30,754 nucleotides of DNA from DATECU01 sp035286745 (GCA_035286745.1 DATECU010000125.1:1-30754); one strand, 5' to 3'. Numbered from the stretch's first letter, positions 15,914-24,758 are shown. A program made the numbers and translations. The notes: generated by a model from the sequence alone, not told the origin.

Positions 15914-16855
15914 GTGACGGGCGTCAGCTCTAGCCTAACGAACGGCATCGGTCAAGGGCCGGGCTGGTGCTGCTCCTACTGCTCGGCGCCGCTCACCGTG
16001 CAGGCTCACGGCCTGTACTGCGCGCCGGAAGGACGCTGGTTCGCGAGCCTTGACGGCGTGCACCGCCTGTTGCCCGAGGAGCGACGGCGTGAGCTTCGCC
16101 CCTTCCTGGAGTTGTACCAGCGGGTGCGGCGCGACCAGGGGTGGCGGGCGGAGGCGGGCTTGCCGGAGGTGCCCGCCGATCATCCCCACGCCGCTATCTG
16201 GAAGGCGCGGGCGGGCCGTTTGCAGCGGGGCTTGGAGCTGGTGGCGGCTCGCTTGGGCCCCGGGCCCTGGCGGGTCCTCGAAGTCGGCGCCGGCTGCTGC
16301 TGGGCGGCTCTTCACCTGCTGGAGGGCGGGCACCAGGTGGTGGCGGTGGACGTCAACCTGGATCCCGACGACGGTCTGCTGGCGCCTAACCACACGTCCC
16401 GGATGGCCCGGCGGCTGGAGCGGGCGGAGGCGGACATGGAGGCTCTGCCTCTGGAGCCGGCCGGTTTCGACCTGGTGCTGGCCGCCGGCTCGCTGCACTA
16501 CCCGGCCCGCTCGAGCCGGGTCTTGGTGGAGCTGCGGCGGGTCACCCGCCGGGGTGGGCTGCTGCTGGTGCTCGACTCCCCCAGCTTCCGCCGGCGCCCC
16601 GACGGGGAGGCCATGGTGGCCCGTCGCATGCGGGCCCAGGCCCGGCGCTATGCGGTGCTGCCGCCCCGGGAGAGCCAGTCGTCGTACTTCGTGCTGGGGG
16701 AACTGCCGGGGCTCTTCGAGCGGAGCGGCTGGAGGCTCGAAGTCCAGGGCTGGCCGGGGCCGCTCTGGGAGCGGGCCTCGGACCTGATCCAGATCCTGCT
16801 CCACGGCCGGCGGGGCCCGCGCTATCCCACGCTGCTGGGGACCAGGCATGGGTAG
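15914..16855 (+). CDS. Zinc-ribbon SAM-dependent methyltransferase
   Basis: 313 residues from GTG 15914, with AGGAG eight bases upstream. The N-terminus has a Trm112-like segment, WCCSYCSAPL with Cys20 and Cys23 and a third Cys36, then WFASLDGVHRLLP. A class I methyltransferase domain follows: motif I VLEVGAGCCW (121-130), the acidic end of strand 2 VVAVDVN (Asp146), EADMEALPLEPAGFDLVLAAGSLHY, and RRGGLLLVLDSP. The GAGCCW variant of motif I with two cysteines is unusual. The acceptor cannot be told from sequence. It overlaps the amidohydrolase by eight bases, so the two are likely translationally coupled. Confidence 0.85.
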   Translation: MTGVSSSLTNGIGQGPGWCCSYCSAPLTVQAHGLYCAPEGRWFASLDGVHRLLPEERRRELRPFLELYQRVRRDQGWRAEAGLPEVPADHPHAAIWKARAGRLQRGLELVAARLGPGPWRVLEVGAGCCWAALHLLEGGHQVVAVDVNLDPDDGLLAPNHTSRMARRLERAEADMEALPLEPAGFDLVLAAGSLHYPARSSRVLVELRRVTRRGGLLLVLDSPSFRRRPDGEAMVARRMRAQARRYAVLPPRESQSSYFVLGELPGLFERSGWRLEVQGWPGPLWERASDLIQILLHGRRGPRYPTLLGTRHG

Positions 16856-18038
16856 CCTGGTTCTGCGCAACGCGCGACTGGGTTTGGGGCCGGACTCCCG
16901 CCTCGCCGACCTGGCGATCAGCCGTGGACGGGTGGCCGGCGTCTTCGCCGCCGGCGAGGCGCCCGGGGGGGAACCAGAGGCCGACCTGGTGGGTCGGCTG
17001 CTGGTGCCGGGCCTGGTCAATGCGCACGATCATCTCGATCTCTCTCTCTTCCCGCCGTTGGGCCGGCCGCCGTACGTGAGCGCCTACGCCTGGGCCGAGG
17101 ACATCGCCGGCGCCATGGACGACCCGCGAGCCCGCCAGGCGCTGGCGGTGCCACTGGTGGACCGGCTGTGGTTAGGCGGCCTGCGCAACCTGCTCTCGGG
17201 GGTGACCGCAGTGGCCCACCACGGCGCCTATCACCGCTCGCTGGGCCGGCCCGACTTCCCGGTGCGGGTGCTGGCCAAGTATGACTTTGCTCTCTCCCCC
17301 GGCCTCACCCCGCAGCTTCGCAAGGCCTATCGCACCAGCGATCGCCGGATCCCCTGGCTGGTGCATGCGGCGGAAGGCGTCGATGCGAGGTGTCGGGGAG
17401 AGGTGAGGCTCTTGGCCGAGGCCAATGTGCTGCGCCAGAACACGGTTATCATTCACGGGATTGGCATCGCTCCGGAGGATGTGTCCTTGATCGCCGCTGC
17501 TCGGTCCGCCGTGGTGTGGTGCCCGGAATCGAATCGCAGGCTCTACGGGGCCACCGCCCCGTTCAGCAGCCTGCGGGCAGCGGGGATCCCGGTGGGGTTG
17601 GGCAGCGACAGCCCGGCCTCGGGAGTGAGGGACGCGCTTTCGAATCTGGCGGCGGCTCGGCGGGAGGGCGAGTGGGGCGATGCCGAGTTGCTGGCGCTGG
17701 CCACCCACGCTTCGGGCGCGGTGGCCCGGCTCCCGGTGGGTGGCTTCGAGCCGGGGGCCCCGGCCGACTTCGCGGCGGTCGGGGACATGGAGGGATTGTG
17801 GGCGGGGGATCGGCGGAGCCTGGCCTTGGTGATGACCGCCGGCAAGCCGCTCTGGGGTGAACGGGATCTGATGACGGTGCTCAGCCCCCAGGCCCAACCG
17901 TGTAAGCTGGAAGGCAGCGAACGCGCTCTGTTGCCGGCGTTCGCCAAACGAGTCCAGGCCCTCGGCAAGGTCCACCGCGCGGTGCGCGAGGCGGGCTTTC
18001 TGGCGGATCTGGAGTTCGGAGACCGAGGAGGATGGTGA
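16848..18038 (+). CDS. Amidohydrolase/deaminase of the ATZ/TRZ type
   Basis: 396 residues. The metal-dependent hydrolase fold is shown by VNAHDHLDLS (His60 and His62), HAAEG (His173), IIHGIG (His203) and GSDSPAS (Asp254). This is the ligand set of the mononuclear cytosine-deaminase/chlorohydrolase-like group. The C-terminal small beta domain (GGFEPGAPADFAAVGD) is also typical. It should hydrolyse an amine or amide on a small, probably ring-containing, molecule in the cytoplasm; the substrate is unknown. It overlaps the methyltransferase upstream by eight bases. Its TGA overlaps the ATG of the haem-barrel gene (TGATG). Confidence 0.85.
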   Translation: MGSLVLRNARLGLGPDSRLADLAISRGRVAGVFAAGEAPGGEPEADLVGRLLVPGLVNAHDHLDLSLFPPLGRPPYVSAYAWAEDIAGAMDDPRARQALAVPLVDRLWLGGLRNLLSGVTAVAHHGAYHRSLGRPDFPVRVLAKYDFALSPGLTPQLRKAYRTSDRRIPWLVHAAEGVDARCRGEVRLLAEANVLRQNTVIIHGIGIAPEDVSLIAAARSAVVWCPESNRRLYGATAPFSSLRAAGIPVGLGSDSPASGVRDALSNLAAARREGEWGDAELLALATHASGAVARLPVGGFEPGAPADFAAVGDMEGLWAGDRRSLALVMTAGKPLWGERDLMTVLSPQAQPCKLEGSERALLPAFAKRVQALGKVHRAVREAGFLADLEFGDRGGW

Positions 18039-19201
18039 TGACCAGGCGTTCGGCCCTGGCGGCCCTGACGGTGGTGATGCTGGCGGCGGCGGTGCGCTCG
18101 GAGGCGATCCCGGCCTTTGCCCGGCGCTATGACCTGGAGTGCCACTTCTGCCACCAGGGCTACCCCAAGCTCAACAACATCGGTCAGCGCTTCAAGGAGC
18201 GCGGTTTCCGGCTGGAGCACGAGGACGCCTTCGATCGACAGGCCTGGAGTCGTTCGGTGCCGGCGTCGATGAGAGCGCGCGCCCGTCTCGACTTCAGCGA
18301 CCAGGGGGACCCCGCGAGCTCGATGTTCCTGAAGCCGATTTCCGCCGGCAACCTGGGCGAGCGCTTCGCCTACTGGGCCGATACCGGCTTTCTCATCGAG
18401 CAGGACGACTTCAGCCACCAGAAGCCCGACAACGCCTGGCTGCGCTTCGAGATCGTCAAGGGCGGCAAGCTGTACGCCAGAGCCGGCCGCTTCGAGCTCG
18501 ATCTTCCCTTCACCCAGGCCCGAACCTCGCACCTCTTCCCCTACGACATCTACGCCGCCAACACCGGATTCGAGACCGACAACATCGGCGGCTACCAGGA
18601 CGGCCTGGAGATCGGAGGCGGCTTCGGGAACGACCTTCGCTGGTCGGCTGCCGTGGTCAGGGGCCGGAACCCAGAGGGGGCCGCCGACATCAGCGATCGG
18701 GCGGGGAAGTTCGACGCCAACGTCTTCCTGCGGGCCAGTCGCCGGAAGGAACGGAACCGGGTGGGTCTCTTCGCCTACATCGGGCGCAACACGATTGCGC
18801 TGGGTCCCACTAACGCGTGGGACGACAACCTGCTCCGGCTGGGCGCCGACGCCAGCCTGTGGGTCCAGAAGATGAACCTGTACGGCGTCGCCATGTACGG
18901 GCGAAACGACAACTCCATCGCCACCATCGATCGGCCCGACGGGACCGGTCAGGCGCTGAGCTTCGGTGGGGGCTTCCTGCAGGCCGACTACCACGCCCGC
19001 GGCAACCTGGCGCTCTGTCTCCGTTTCAACCTGGTGAACGGGCCCGGAGAGGCGGCGGCCACCGACAAGGAGACCCTGACCGGCATCTTTCCCGGTGTGC
19101 AGCTCTGGCTGTTCGAGCGGGCCAAGCTGTCCTTCGAGTACGGCCTGCTGAACAACCAACGGCCGAGCTACGGCGCTCTGCAGCTGGAAGTGGCGTTCTA
19201 G
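18038..19201 (+). CDS. Outer-membrane barrel with N-terminal c-type haem motif
   Basis: 387 residues from ATG 18038, seven bases after GAGGAG; ATG 18032 is too close to that site. A signal peptide (about 1-23) precedes IPAFARRYDLECHFCHQGYP, where CHFCH (35-39) is a CxxCH haem c site, and KLNNIGQRFKERGFR follows. The remainder alternates in beta strands (for example KLYARAGRFELDLPF, RVGLFAYIGRNTIAL, LALCLRFNLV) and ends QLEVAF with a C-terminal Phe, as in an outer-membrane porin. The combination suggests a porin with a periplasmic haem plug, possibly for electron transfer or redox-coupled uptake. Only one haem site is visible and no other cytochrome gene is nearby. The stop overlaps that of the converging gene. 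Confidence 0.8.
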   Translation: MTRRSALAALTVVMLAAAVRSEAIPAFARRYDLECHFCHQGYPKLNNIGQRFKERGFRLEHEDAFDRQAWSRSVPASMRARARLDFSDQGDPASSMFLKPISAGNLGERFAYWADTGFLIEQDDFSHQKPDNAWLRFEIVKGGKLYARAGRFELDLPFTQARTSHLFPYDIYAANTGFETDNIGGYQDGLEIGGGFGNDLRWSAAVVRGRNPEGAADISDRAGKFDANVFLRASRRKERNRVGLFAYIGRNTIALGPTNAWDDNLLRLGADASLWVQKMNLYGVAMYGRNDNSIATIDRPDGTGQALSFGGGFLQADYHARGNLALCLRFNLVNGPGEAAATDKETLTGIFPGVQLWLFERAKLSFEYGLLNNQRPSYGALQLEVAF

Positions 19202-19749
19202 GACCAGCGGATCTCCCACTCGCAGCGGGGGTGGCCGTCGAGGGCGCAGCGGTCCTTGCGGATGCGGACGTCCTGACCGCCGGCCAGTTCGGCGGCGCGC
19301 TGGCAGTAGCCGGTCATCCGATCGCAGAGGATGGTGGAGACCGCGCAGTCGTAGGTGTGCAGGCGTGCCGAGCCGGCCCCGGTCGAAACCACCTCCAGGC
19401 GGCCCTGGTCGACGCCGTGACTCCACAAGGTCTGCGCGCCCTCAAGAACTCGGAGCGGGCCGCCCTCCCGGAGCATCACGCGATGGACACCGGACAGCCC
19501 ATACTCGGCGTCGTGCCGCCCGAACGCCTGGTGGAAGTGGGGATCCCGGGAGCCTAGAACGCGTTTGGCGACGTCGGCCAGACAGACGAAGGTGGCGACC
19601 GAGTACCAGCCGGAGGCCAGCACCCCTGCTTCGATGGCCTTTCGGTGCTCCACCGGCATGGCCATCAGGACTTGGGTCTGCGCGGAGGGGCCGAAGCGCC
19701 GGGTGAGAAAGTCAAAGAAGGATGCGAAAGATGTGCCCTTGAGGTTCAT
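19198..19749 (-). CDS. V4R-like sensor-domain protein
   Basis: 183 residues with no signal peptide or membrane segment. The N-terminal half is helical. The C-terminal half (about 110-183) has GRLEVVSTGAGSARLHTYDC, CDRMTGYCQRAAELAGGQDV and the end RKDRCALDGHPRCEWEIRW. A glycine before a terminal Cys-rich CxxxGxxxCxWxIxW element recalls V4R/haem-NO-associated domains and the DUF2378 family of myxobacteria. Such domains bind small molecules, including haem or hydrocarbons. It stands alone without an output domain. The upstream region holds a palindrome, GTAGGTCCTAC (19770-19780), as a possible operator. The stop codons of this gene and the haem barrel share CTAG. Family placement is tentative. 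Confidence 0.7.
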   Translation of the reverse strand: MNLKGTSFASFFDFLTRRFGPSAQTQVLMAMPVEHRKAIEAGVLASGWYSVATFVCLADVAKRVLGSRDPHFHQAFGRHDAEYGLSGVHRVMLREGGPLRVLEGAQTLWSHGVDQGRLEVVSTGAGSARLHTYDCAVSTILCDRMTGYCQRAAELAGGQDVRIRKDRCALDGHPRCEWEIRWS

Positions 19750-19902
19750 GGCGCAGGGTCCCCGGTGGGGTAGGTCCTACATTGGGTGATCCTGCCACGG
19801 ACCGGCCACCACGGCAAGTGCTTGATAATGAAGAGGGATGCTGGACGGACGGCTTCTGATCCTCCTCGGGGGCCATCCAGCGCGCTGTCAGTGAGCGTCC
19901 TA

Positions 19903-19918
19903 CAGCGGTTGTCCGCTG
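19903..19918 (-). terminator. Hairpin after the ChaN-PDZ gene
   Basis: CAGCGG (19903-19908) and CCGCTG (19913-19918) form a perfect 6-bp stem with a TTGT loop, about 28 bases after the ChaN-PDZ stop on the minus strand. No T-tract follows. Confidence 0.4.
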
Positions 19919-19945
19919 CCTGGAGAGGGGTTGCCGCGGGCGTCG

Positions 19946-21160
19946 CTAGCCGGCGTTCTGGCGCCGCCGGAAGACCGCGGTGAGGCTGAGGCTCCTCTCC
20001 CCCCGGCGGACCTCGAAGCGAGCGGTGTCGCCCCAGCGCTTGCTCGCCATCAGCCGCTGCAGCGTCTCCTTGTCGGCCAGGGGGGTTCCATCCATGGAGA
20101 CCAGGAGATCGCCCTCGGCGAACCCGGCGCTGGCGGCAACCGAGTCCTTCTGCACGGCGATGACCGGCATCAGGTCCCCCGGCTTCCTCTCGGGCGTCGA
20201 CAGGCCAAGGGGAGGGTAGAGGGGGTCGGTCTCCCGGGGCAAGCCCCAAAGGAACTGGGCGTAGGACGCGCGCACCTTGACCGGCTCTCCCTTGCTGCCG
20301 ATCACCGGGATGGGGATCAGGGACGCCGTCTTGCCCTGGAACCAGAGCGCGGCCTGACGGGGGGCCCCCAGGTCGTAGGCCACATGGCCGGCCCCGATCA
20401 AGACCACCAGGATGGCGTCCTTGCCGCCGTGGGACTGGAGCGCCTGGACTGCGTTATACGCCATGGTGGCGTCCCAGGTGCACTGGGCCTTGAACATGCC
20501 CTCCCATTGCTCTTCGGTGAGGGCCGAGTGCATGGCGTCCTCTTCGGTGAAGAAGGCGCGAAAGAGGTTGCGATGCTCGGCGCTCTCGGTGTCGACGCGG
20601 CTCGGGATGTGGGCGGCCTCTTCGGGGGTCAGCTTCAAGAAGCCCTTCCGGCGTACCGCGGAGACCACTTCCCTGGGCGCGTTCACCGCGATCATCCGGA
20701 GCCGGTGGTCGCGGGCGAAGAGGAAGATGTCACGGTAGTAGTTCCAGTGATAGCCCCAGTTCCGGTACCAGCGGGACTCGTCGAGGAATCCTTCCTCGCT
20801 CAGGCCGCCCGCGACCCAGCGGTCGAGGTGGGCTTGCTCGGGGTACGGGTACATCTCGAGCCCGAGCAGCACCTCCCGCCCGCTCCGCACCAGCTCCTGC
20901 ACGATCCGGAGCTGAGCCTGATGGAACTCGTGGTTGGTGTGGCTCTCGCCAACGAAGAGCAGGCGCACACCCGCCAGCCGGGCGGGCAGTTCGGCCGGGG
21001 TCAGGGTGTCGCCTCGGGCCGTGTCGGTGACGGCATCCAGGAGCAACGGCGCCTGGCGATCACGCCTCACAGGATCACCCAACGGCAAGTCGAGAGCCGG
21101 GTCGTCGGCCGACGCCAATGCGGGCAAGCCCAGGAGAAGCCAGAAGAGGATCCGCGTCAT
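19946..21160 (-). CDS. ChaN-family haem-binding protein fused to a PDZ domain
   Basis: 404 residues from ATG 21160, with GAGG upstream and ATGA overlap with the MFS stop. The same frame stays open far upstream through the MFS gene, but that part is a shadow. A signal peptide (about 1-18, ending ALAS) precedes a ChaN/Tiki-superfamily domain (about 55-270): LLFVGESHTNHEFHQAQL, GLEMYPYPEQAHLDRW, NWGYHWNYYRDIFLFA and LIGAGHVAYDLG. ChaN members bind haem and are linked to iron uptake, and related Tiki proteins are metalloproteases. The C-terminal 100 residues are a PDZ domain (MPVIAVQKDSVAASAGFAEG, DLLVSMDGTPLADKETLQRL). No lipobox is evident. The role is probably periplasmic, in haem or protein handling. 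Confidence 0.85.
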   Translation of the reverse strand: MTRILFWLLLGLPALASADDPALDLPLGDPVRRDRQAPLLLDAVTDTARGDTLTPAELPARLAGVRLLFVGESHTNHEFHQAQLRIVQELVRSGREVLLGLEMYPYPEQAHLDRWVAGGLSEEGFLDESRWYRNWGYHWNYYRDIFLFARDHRLRMIAVNAPREVVSAVRRKGFLKLTPEEAAHIPSRVDTESAEHRNLFRAFFTEEDAMHSALTEEQWEGMFKAQCTWDATMAYNAVQALQSHGGKDAILVVLIGAGHVAYDLGAPRQAALWFQGKTASLIPIPVIGSKGEPVKVRASYAQFLWGLPRETDPLYPPLGLSTPERKPGDLMPVIAVQKDSVAASAGFAEGDLLVSMDGTPLADKETLQRLMASKRWGDTARFEVRRGERSLSLTAVFRRRQNAG

Positions 21161-22398
21161 GAACCACCTCGATGGGAGGAGTGGGCGTGGGTGAGGAGTG
21201 GACGCAGGTTGCCGCCCTCGGCGGGCAGCGAAACCCCGTGAAGGAGCCAGGCCGCGAGCAGCATGAGCAGCGCACCCGCGACGTAGGGAAGATAGAGAGC
21301 CCGGTCGAAGAGCCAGCCGGCGGCGAGAGGACCAATGCCTCGGGCCGCCGCGCTCAGCGCTTGGCCGACGCCGAGGATGCCGCCTTGCTCGTCGGCACCC
21401 GCCTCGCGGGACAGCAGCGCCGTCTGGGCCGGACTGGCCAGGCCCTGCCCCAGGGCCAAGGCACCGACCACCGCCAGCGCGCCTAGCGCGGATGGCACGA
21501 AGGGAAGGAGCGCCAGCGCGGCGGCCATGGTCAAGACCCCGGCAACGCCTAGCGAGCGCTCGCCGAAGCGGAGGGTCAAGCGTCCCACCAGGCCGCCCTG
21601 AACCACCACGATCACCACCCCGATGTAGGTGAAGACCAGGCCCAGCTCCTCCGGCCCCAGGCCGAAGCGGCGCTCGCCCAACAGCGCAAACGTGGTCTCC
21701 ATGGCCACGAAGGCCAGCACCGAGAAGAAGAGGGCGGCCAGCAAGCGGCCAACCGACGGGTGATCGAGGGCGCTCCGGAAGTGGGTCCAGGTGAGACGGC
21801 TGTGGGGCCCGACCGCTGCCGGGTTCCGCGTCTCCGGTAGGCGGAAGAAGGCAAGCACCAGGTTGGCGGCAGCCAGGCCGGAGGCCGCGAAGGCGGCGGT
21901 CCCGAAGCCGAAGCGCGACAGGCCGGCACCCACGGCGGGGCCGAAGACGAAGCCCATGCCGATGGAGGCGCCCAGGAAGCCCATGTACTTGGCCCGATCC
22001 CTGGGCGCGGTGACGTCGGCGATCACCGCCTGGGCAGTGGCGATGGATCCGCCGAAGAGGCCGGCCAGCGCCCTTCCCACCAGCAGGACCGGGAGGCTGG
22101 CAGCCAGGCCGGTGACCAGGAGCGACACCGCGGAGCCGGCGAGGCTTCCCAGCAGAATCGGCCGGCGGCCCACCCGGTCGGAAACCCGGCCTAGGATGGG
22201 AGCGCCGATGAATTGGGCCGCGGAGTAGGCGGCCACGATGGCGCCGATCCACAGCCCGGTCGCGCCGAAGTGCTCCGCGTAGAACGGGAGCAGGGGAATG
22301 ATGATGCCGAACCCCAGGAGGTCGAGGAAGACCGTGACGTAGACGGGTAGTAGCGACGGGCGGCTGGGGCCGGTTGGGCTCACGTCTTGCTCGCTCAT
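21157..22398 (-). CDS. MFS drug-efflux-type transporter
   Basis: 413 residues from ATG 22398. Twelve membrane helices are expected. Motif A of the major facilitator superfamily appears as GRVSDRVGRRPILLGS, and a second copy in the C-half as GRLTLRFGERSLGVAG. The opening VYVTVFLDLLGFGIIIPLLPFYAEHFGA is close to the TetA/multidrug group. It is a proton-coupled exporter at the inner membrane; the substrate is unknown. No Shine-Dalgarno is visible at this start, and a more upstream TTG also lacks one, so the start is uncertain. Its TGA overlaps the ATG of the ChaN-PDZ gene. It follows the M28 peptidase gene by about 84 bases. Confidence 0.9.
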   Translation of the reverse strand: MSEQDVSPTGPSRPSLLPVYVTVFLDLLGFGIIIPLLPFYAEHFGATGLWIGAIVAAYSAAQFIGAPILGRVSDRVGRRPILLGSLAGSAVSLLVTGLAASLPVLLVGRALAGLFGGSIATAQAVIADVTAPRDRAKYMGFLGASIGMGFVFGPAVGAGLSRFGFGTAAFAASGLAAANLVLAFFRLPETRNPAAVGPHSRLTWTHFRSALDHPSVGRLLAALFFSVLAFVAMETTFALLGERRFGLGPEELGLVFTYIGVVIVVVQGGLVGRLTLRFGERSLGVAGVLTMAAALALLPFVPSALGALAVVGALALGQGLASPAQTALLSREAGADEQGGILGVGQALSAAARGIGPLAAGWLFDRALYLPYVAGALLMLLAAWLLHGVSLPAEGGNLRPLLTHAHSSHRGGS

Positions 22399-22482
22399 GC
22401 GAGGCGAGAACGGACGGCTGGGCAAGAGGGTGGCGAGGAGGTCATCGTCATTCCAAGTCTATGACGAATCTGCGGCCGGGCG

Positions 22483-24753
22483 TCACAGCCGGAGCCGCCT
22501 CCACACCACGGTGACGTCCCCGTCCTGGCTGGTGACGGCGGTCGGCGGGCGGGCAGCCAAGAGTGCCTGGCCCACCGGGGGAAGCCCGGGGGAGCGGTCG
22601 GCCACCATGACCTCGAGGGGCTGCGGCGCCAGGACCAGCTCGATCCCGATTCCCTCGGTCGGAAGCGTCGCGAACAGAAGCACCGGCGACGCGCTCCCCA
22701 GGCGCCCCCTCACCGACACCGGCGAGTGGCCGCGCAGGGTCACCGTGGCGGCGTCAATTGGGGGCAGCTTGCCCTGAAAGGCCAGGGCGGCCGTCGGGGC
22801 GCCGCGAGCAGAGGTGAGCCGGAGACGAAGACGCCGCTTGCCCCCCTCGGCCTGGTCGCTCTCCACGACCAAGTCCGGGGGTGGAAGCGCGGCGGCGGTC
22901 ACCGGAGCCGCGAAGGCTCGGGCACTTCGCGACCAGGGGAGAGCCGGCTCCCGGCGTGCACCAAACGCGAGATCCGGCGGCAGCGAATCGGGCAGGCGGC
23001 CGGACTCGGGCACCGCCAGCAGGCGACCCTGAGCCGTGCCGGCCTCCTCGAGGTAGAGAAAGGGCAGCCGCTGTGGCCGGTCGATGGTGTCCGGGGGCAG
23101 CAGGGCGGCGCCGCTGCCGCCGAGCGCCAAACCCAACAGGGGAGGCGCCAGCAGACGCCACGCCGGCGTGGCGGAAGGCAGGACGGGGGCGAGCGGCGCC
23201 ACCACCAGGGCCAGCAGGCCCGCGATCGCCGGTGTCAGGGGAAGGCCCATGGCGTCGTAGAACAGCCAGCCGAGAGGAAACACCAGAAGCGCCGCCACAA
23301 AGGTCGGCAGCAGGGCAGTCACCTGCGGGCCGAACGGAAGGCCGGTCCGATCCAGAAGTACGCCGCAGACCGCTGCGGCTAACGCTGGGACCAGGAAGAG
23401 GTAGGCGGCGCCCGGCAGCAGCCAGCTGGCGGTCATGGCCAGGAGCCCCCAGACTAGCCAGCTCCCCAGCCAGCGGGCGGCAGGGGGTAGCCGGTGCCGG
23501 AAGAGCAGGGCGCTCAGGGCCGCGCCGAGAAGGCCACAAGAAGCGGCGGCCAGCACCGGGGCCCAGCCTTCGGCGATCCAGACGCGGGCTCCGGGAAGGG
23601 CATGTCGCCAGAGGTAGGTGGCGGCGAAGGCGATCGCGGCTGCGATGAGCGGAGCCAGCAGGAAGCAGAGGCCGGCCAGCAGGAGGCGGGTGGCGGGAAC
23701 GAGGCTCCGGTTCCACCAGGCGAGCAAGCCGAGCCCGAGCAGACCGAGGGCGGCCATCCAGGTCTGCCAGGCCTCTGGCCAGCGAGCGATGAACAGGCCG
23801 AGCACGTCGAAGAAGGCCAGGCGACCGGGCGAGGCGGAGCCGAGATCGGCGCCGCCCAACCGGCGGGCCAGCGCCAGCAGGTTGTCGCCATGCTGCTGGA
23901 GGCTCCGCCGATCCAGGTGGGCGAGGTCGTCGAGCGGGGTGTGGTAGCGGCGAGGTTCGCCGATGACGGCGAAGTTGAGGCCGGGCACGCCCCGTCTCTT
24001 GAAGATCGAGAGATCAGTATCGTTAGGCAGTAGATCGTAGATGGCCGCGAACAGGGAGGAGGTGAGGGGGCGTGGCAGGACCACCGCCTGGCGGACGAGC
24101 CAGGCATTGCCGGGCCCGCTGGTCTCGAACAGCAGGCTGGGGCCGGCGGTGCCGCGGGCCTCCAGGTTGAGCACCACCGCCACCCGCTCGGCCAGGCGAT
24201 GACTCTCGATGAAGCTCTGGGCTCCCAGCAGACCCGCTTCTTCGCCGTCGGTTATGAGCAGCAGCAGCGGGTTCCGGGTGGGCGCCTCGCCGGCCAGGGC
24301 GCGAGCGGTTTCCAGGAGCGCCGCCGTGCCCAGACCGTCGTCGCTGGCACCGGGCCCCGCCCCCACGGAGTCGTAGTGAGCCATGAGCATAACGAAGCGA
24401 TCGGTCTCGGGTCCGGGGCGCCGGGCCAACAGGTTGTGGACCTCGGCGCACACGCCGGCGCCACTGCAGGTGAAGGCGGTCTGGGTCTCTGTCTGGTAGC
24501 CCAGGCTGGCCAGGCGCTCGGTCAGCCGCTGGCGGACGGCCCCGTTGGCCGCGCTGCCCACCGGGTGAGGGGCGCCGTCGCCGAGCATGGTCTCGGCGGC
24601 GGCGAAGGCCCGAGCTGCCGAAAACTGCGAGACCGGCGCATCAGTTGTCTTGGCCGGGGGCGGAGCAAGCCGGGCCACCACCAGGGCCAAGACGCAGGCG
24701 AGGCCGGCAAGACCGAGGACGAAGAACCGCGCTGAGGATCGTGGGGCAAGCAT
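22483..24753 (-). CDS. Membrane-anchored M28 zinc aminopeptidase with C-terminal helices
   Basis: 756 residues. A first hydrophobic segment (about 10-27) anchors the M28 peptidase domain (about 40-300). Zinc ligands and catalytic residues are visible: His126 in AHYDSV, Asp138 in GASDDG, the Glu171-Glu172 pair in DGEEAG, Glu198 in LNLEARG and His271 in YHTPLDD. From about 315 there are around eight membrane helices, then a beta-rich extracytoplasmic end (about 600-756). This layout matches ER-aminopeptidase-1 (Fxna)-like members of M28. It likely trims peptides outside the cytoplasm. No Shine-Dalgarno precedes the ATG; a TAGAAT hexamer ends five bases upstream. The first gene of a minus-strand run with the MFS and ChaN-PDZ genes. 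Confidence 0.9.
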   Translation of the reverse strand: MLAPRSSARFFVLGLAGLACVLALVVARLAPPPAKTTDAPVSQFSAARAFAAAETMLGDGAPHPVGSAANGAVRQRLTERLASLGYQTETQTAFTCSGAGVCAEVHNLLARRPGPETDRFVMLMAHYDSVGAGPGASDDGLGTAALLETARALAGEAPTRNPLLLLITDGEEAGLLGAQSFIESHRLAERVAVVLNLEARGTAGPSLLFETSGPGNAWLVRQAVVLPRPLTSSLFAAIYDLLPNDTDLSIFKRRGVPGLNFAVIGEPRRYHTPLDDLAHLDRRSLQQHGDNLLALARRLGGADLGSASPGRLAFFDVLGLFIARWPEAWQTWMAALGLLGLGLLAWWNRSLVPATRLLLAGLCFLLAPLIAAAIAFAATYLWRHALPGARVWIAEGWAPVLAAASCGLLGAALSALLFRHRLPPAARWLGSWLVWGLLAMTASWLLPGAAYLFLVPALAAAVCGVLLDRTGLPFGPQVTALLPTFVAALLVFPLGWLFYDAMGLPLTPAIAGLLALVVAPLAPVLPSATPAWRLLAPPLLGLALGGSGAALLPPDTIDRPQRLPFLYLEEAGTAQGRLLAVPESGRLPDSLPPDLAFGARREPALPWSRSARAFAAPVTAAALPPPDLVVESDQAEGGKRRLRLRLTSARGAPTAALAFQGKLPPIDAATVTLRGHSPVSVRGRLGSASPVLLFATLPTEGIGIELVLAPQPLEVMVADRSPGLPPVGQALLAARPPTAVTSQDGDVTVVWRRLRL

Positions 24754-24758
24754 GGCGG

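Noticed and set aside
21161..22252. Upstream extension of the ChaN-PDZ frame
   Set aside because: The added part is Arg/Pro/Gly-rich shadow of the MFS gene; the signal peptide and ribosome-binding site mark the real start at 21160.
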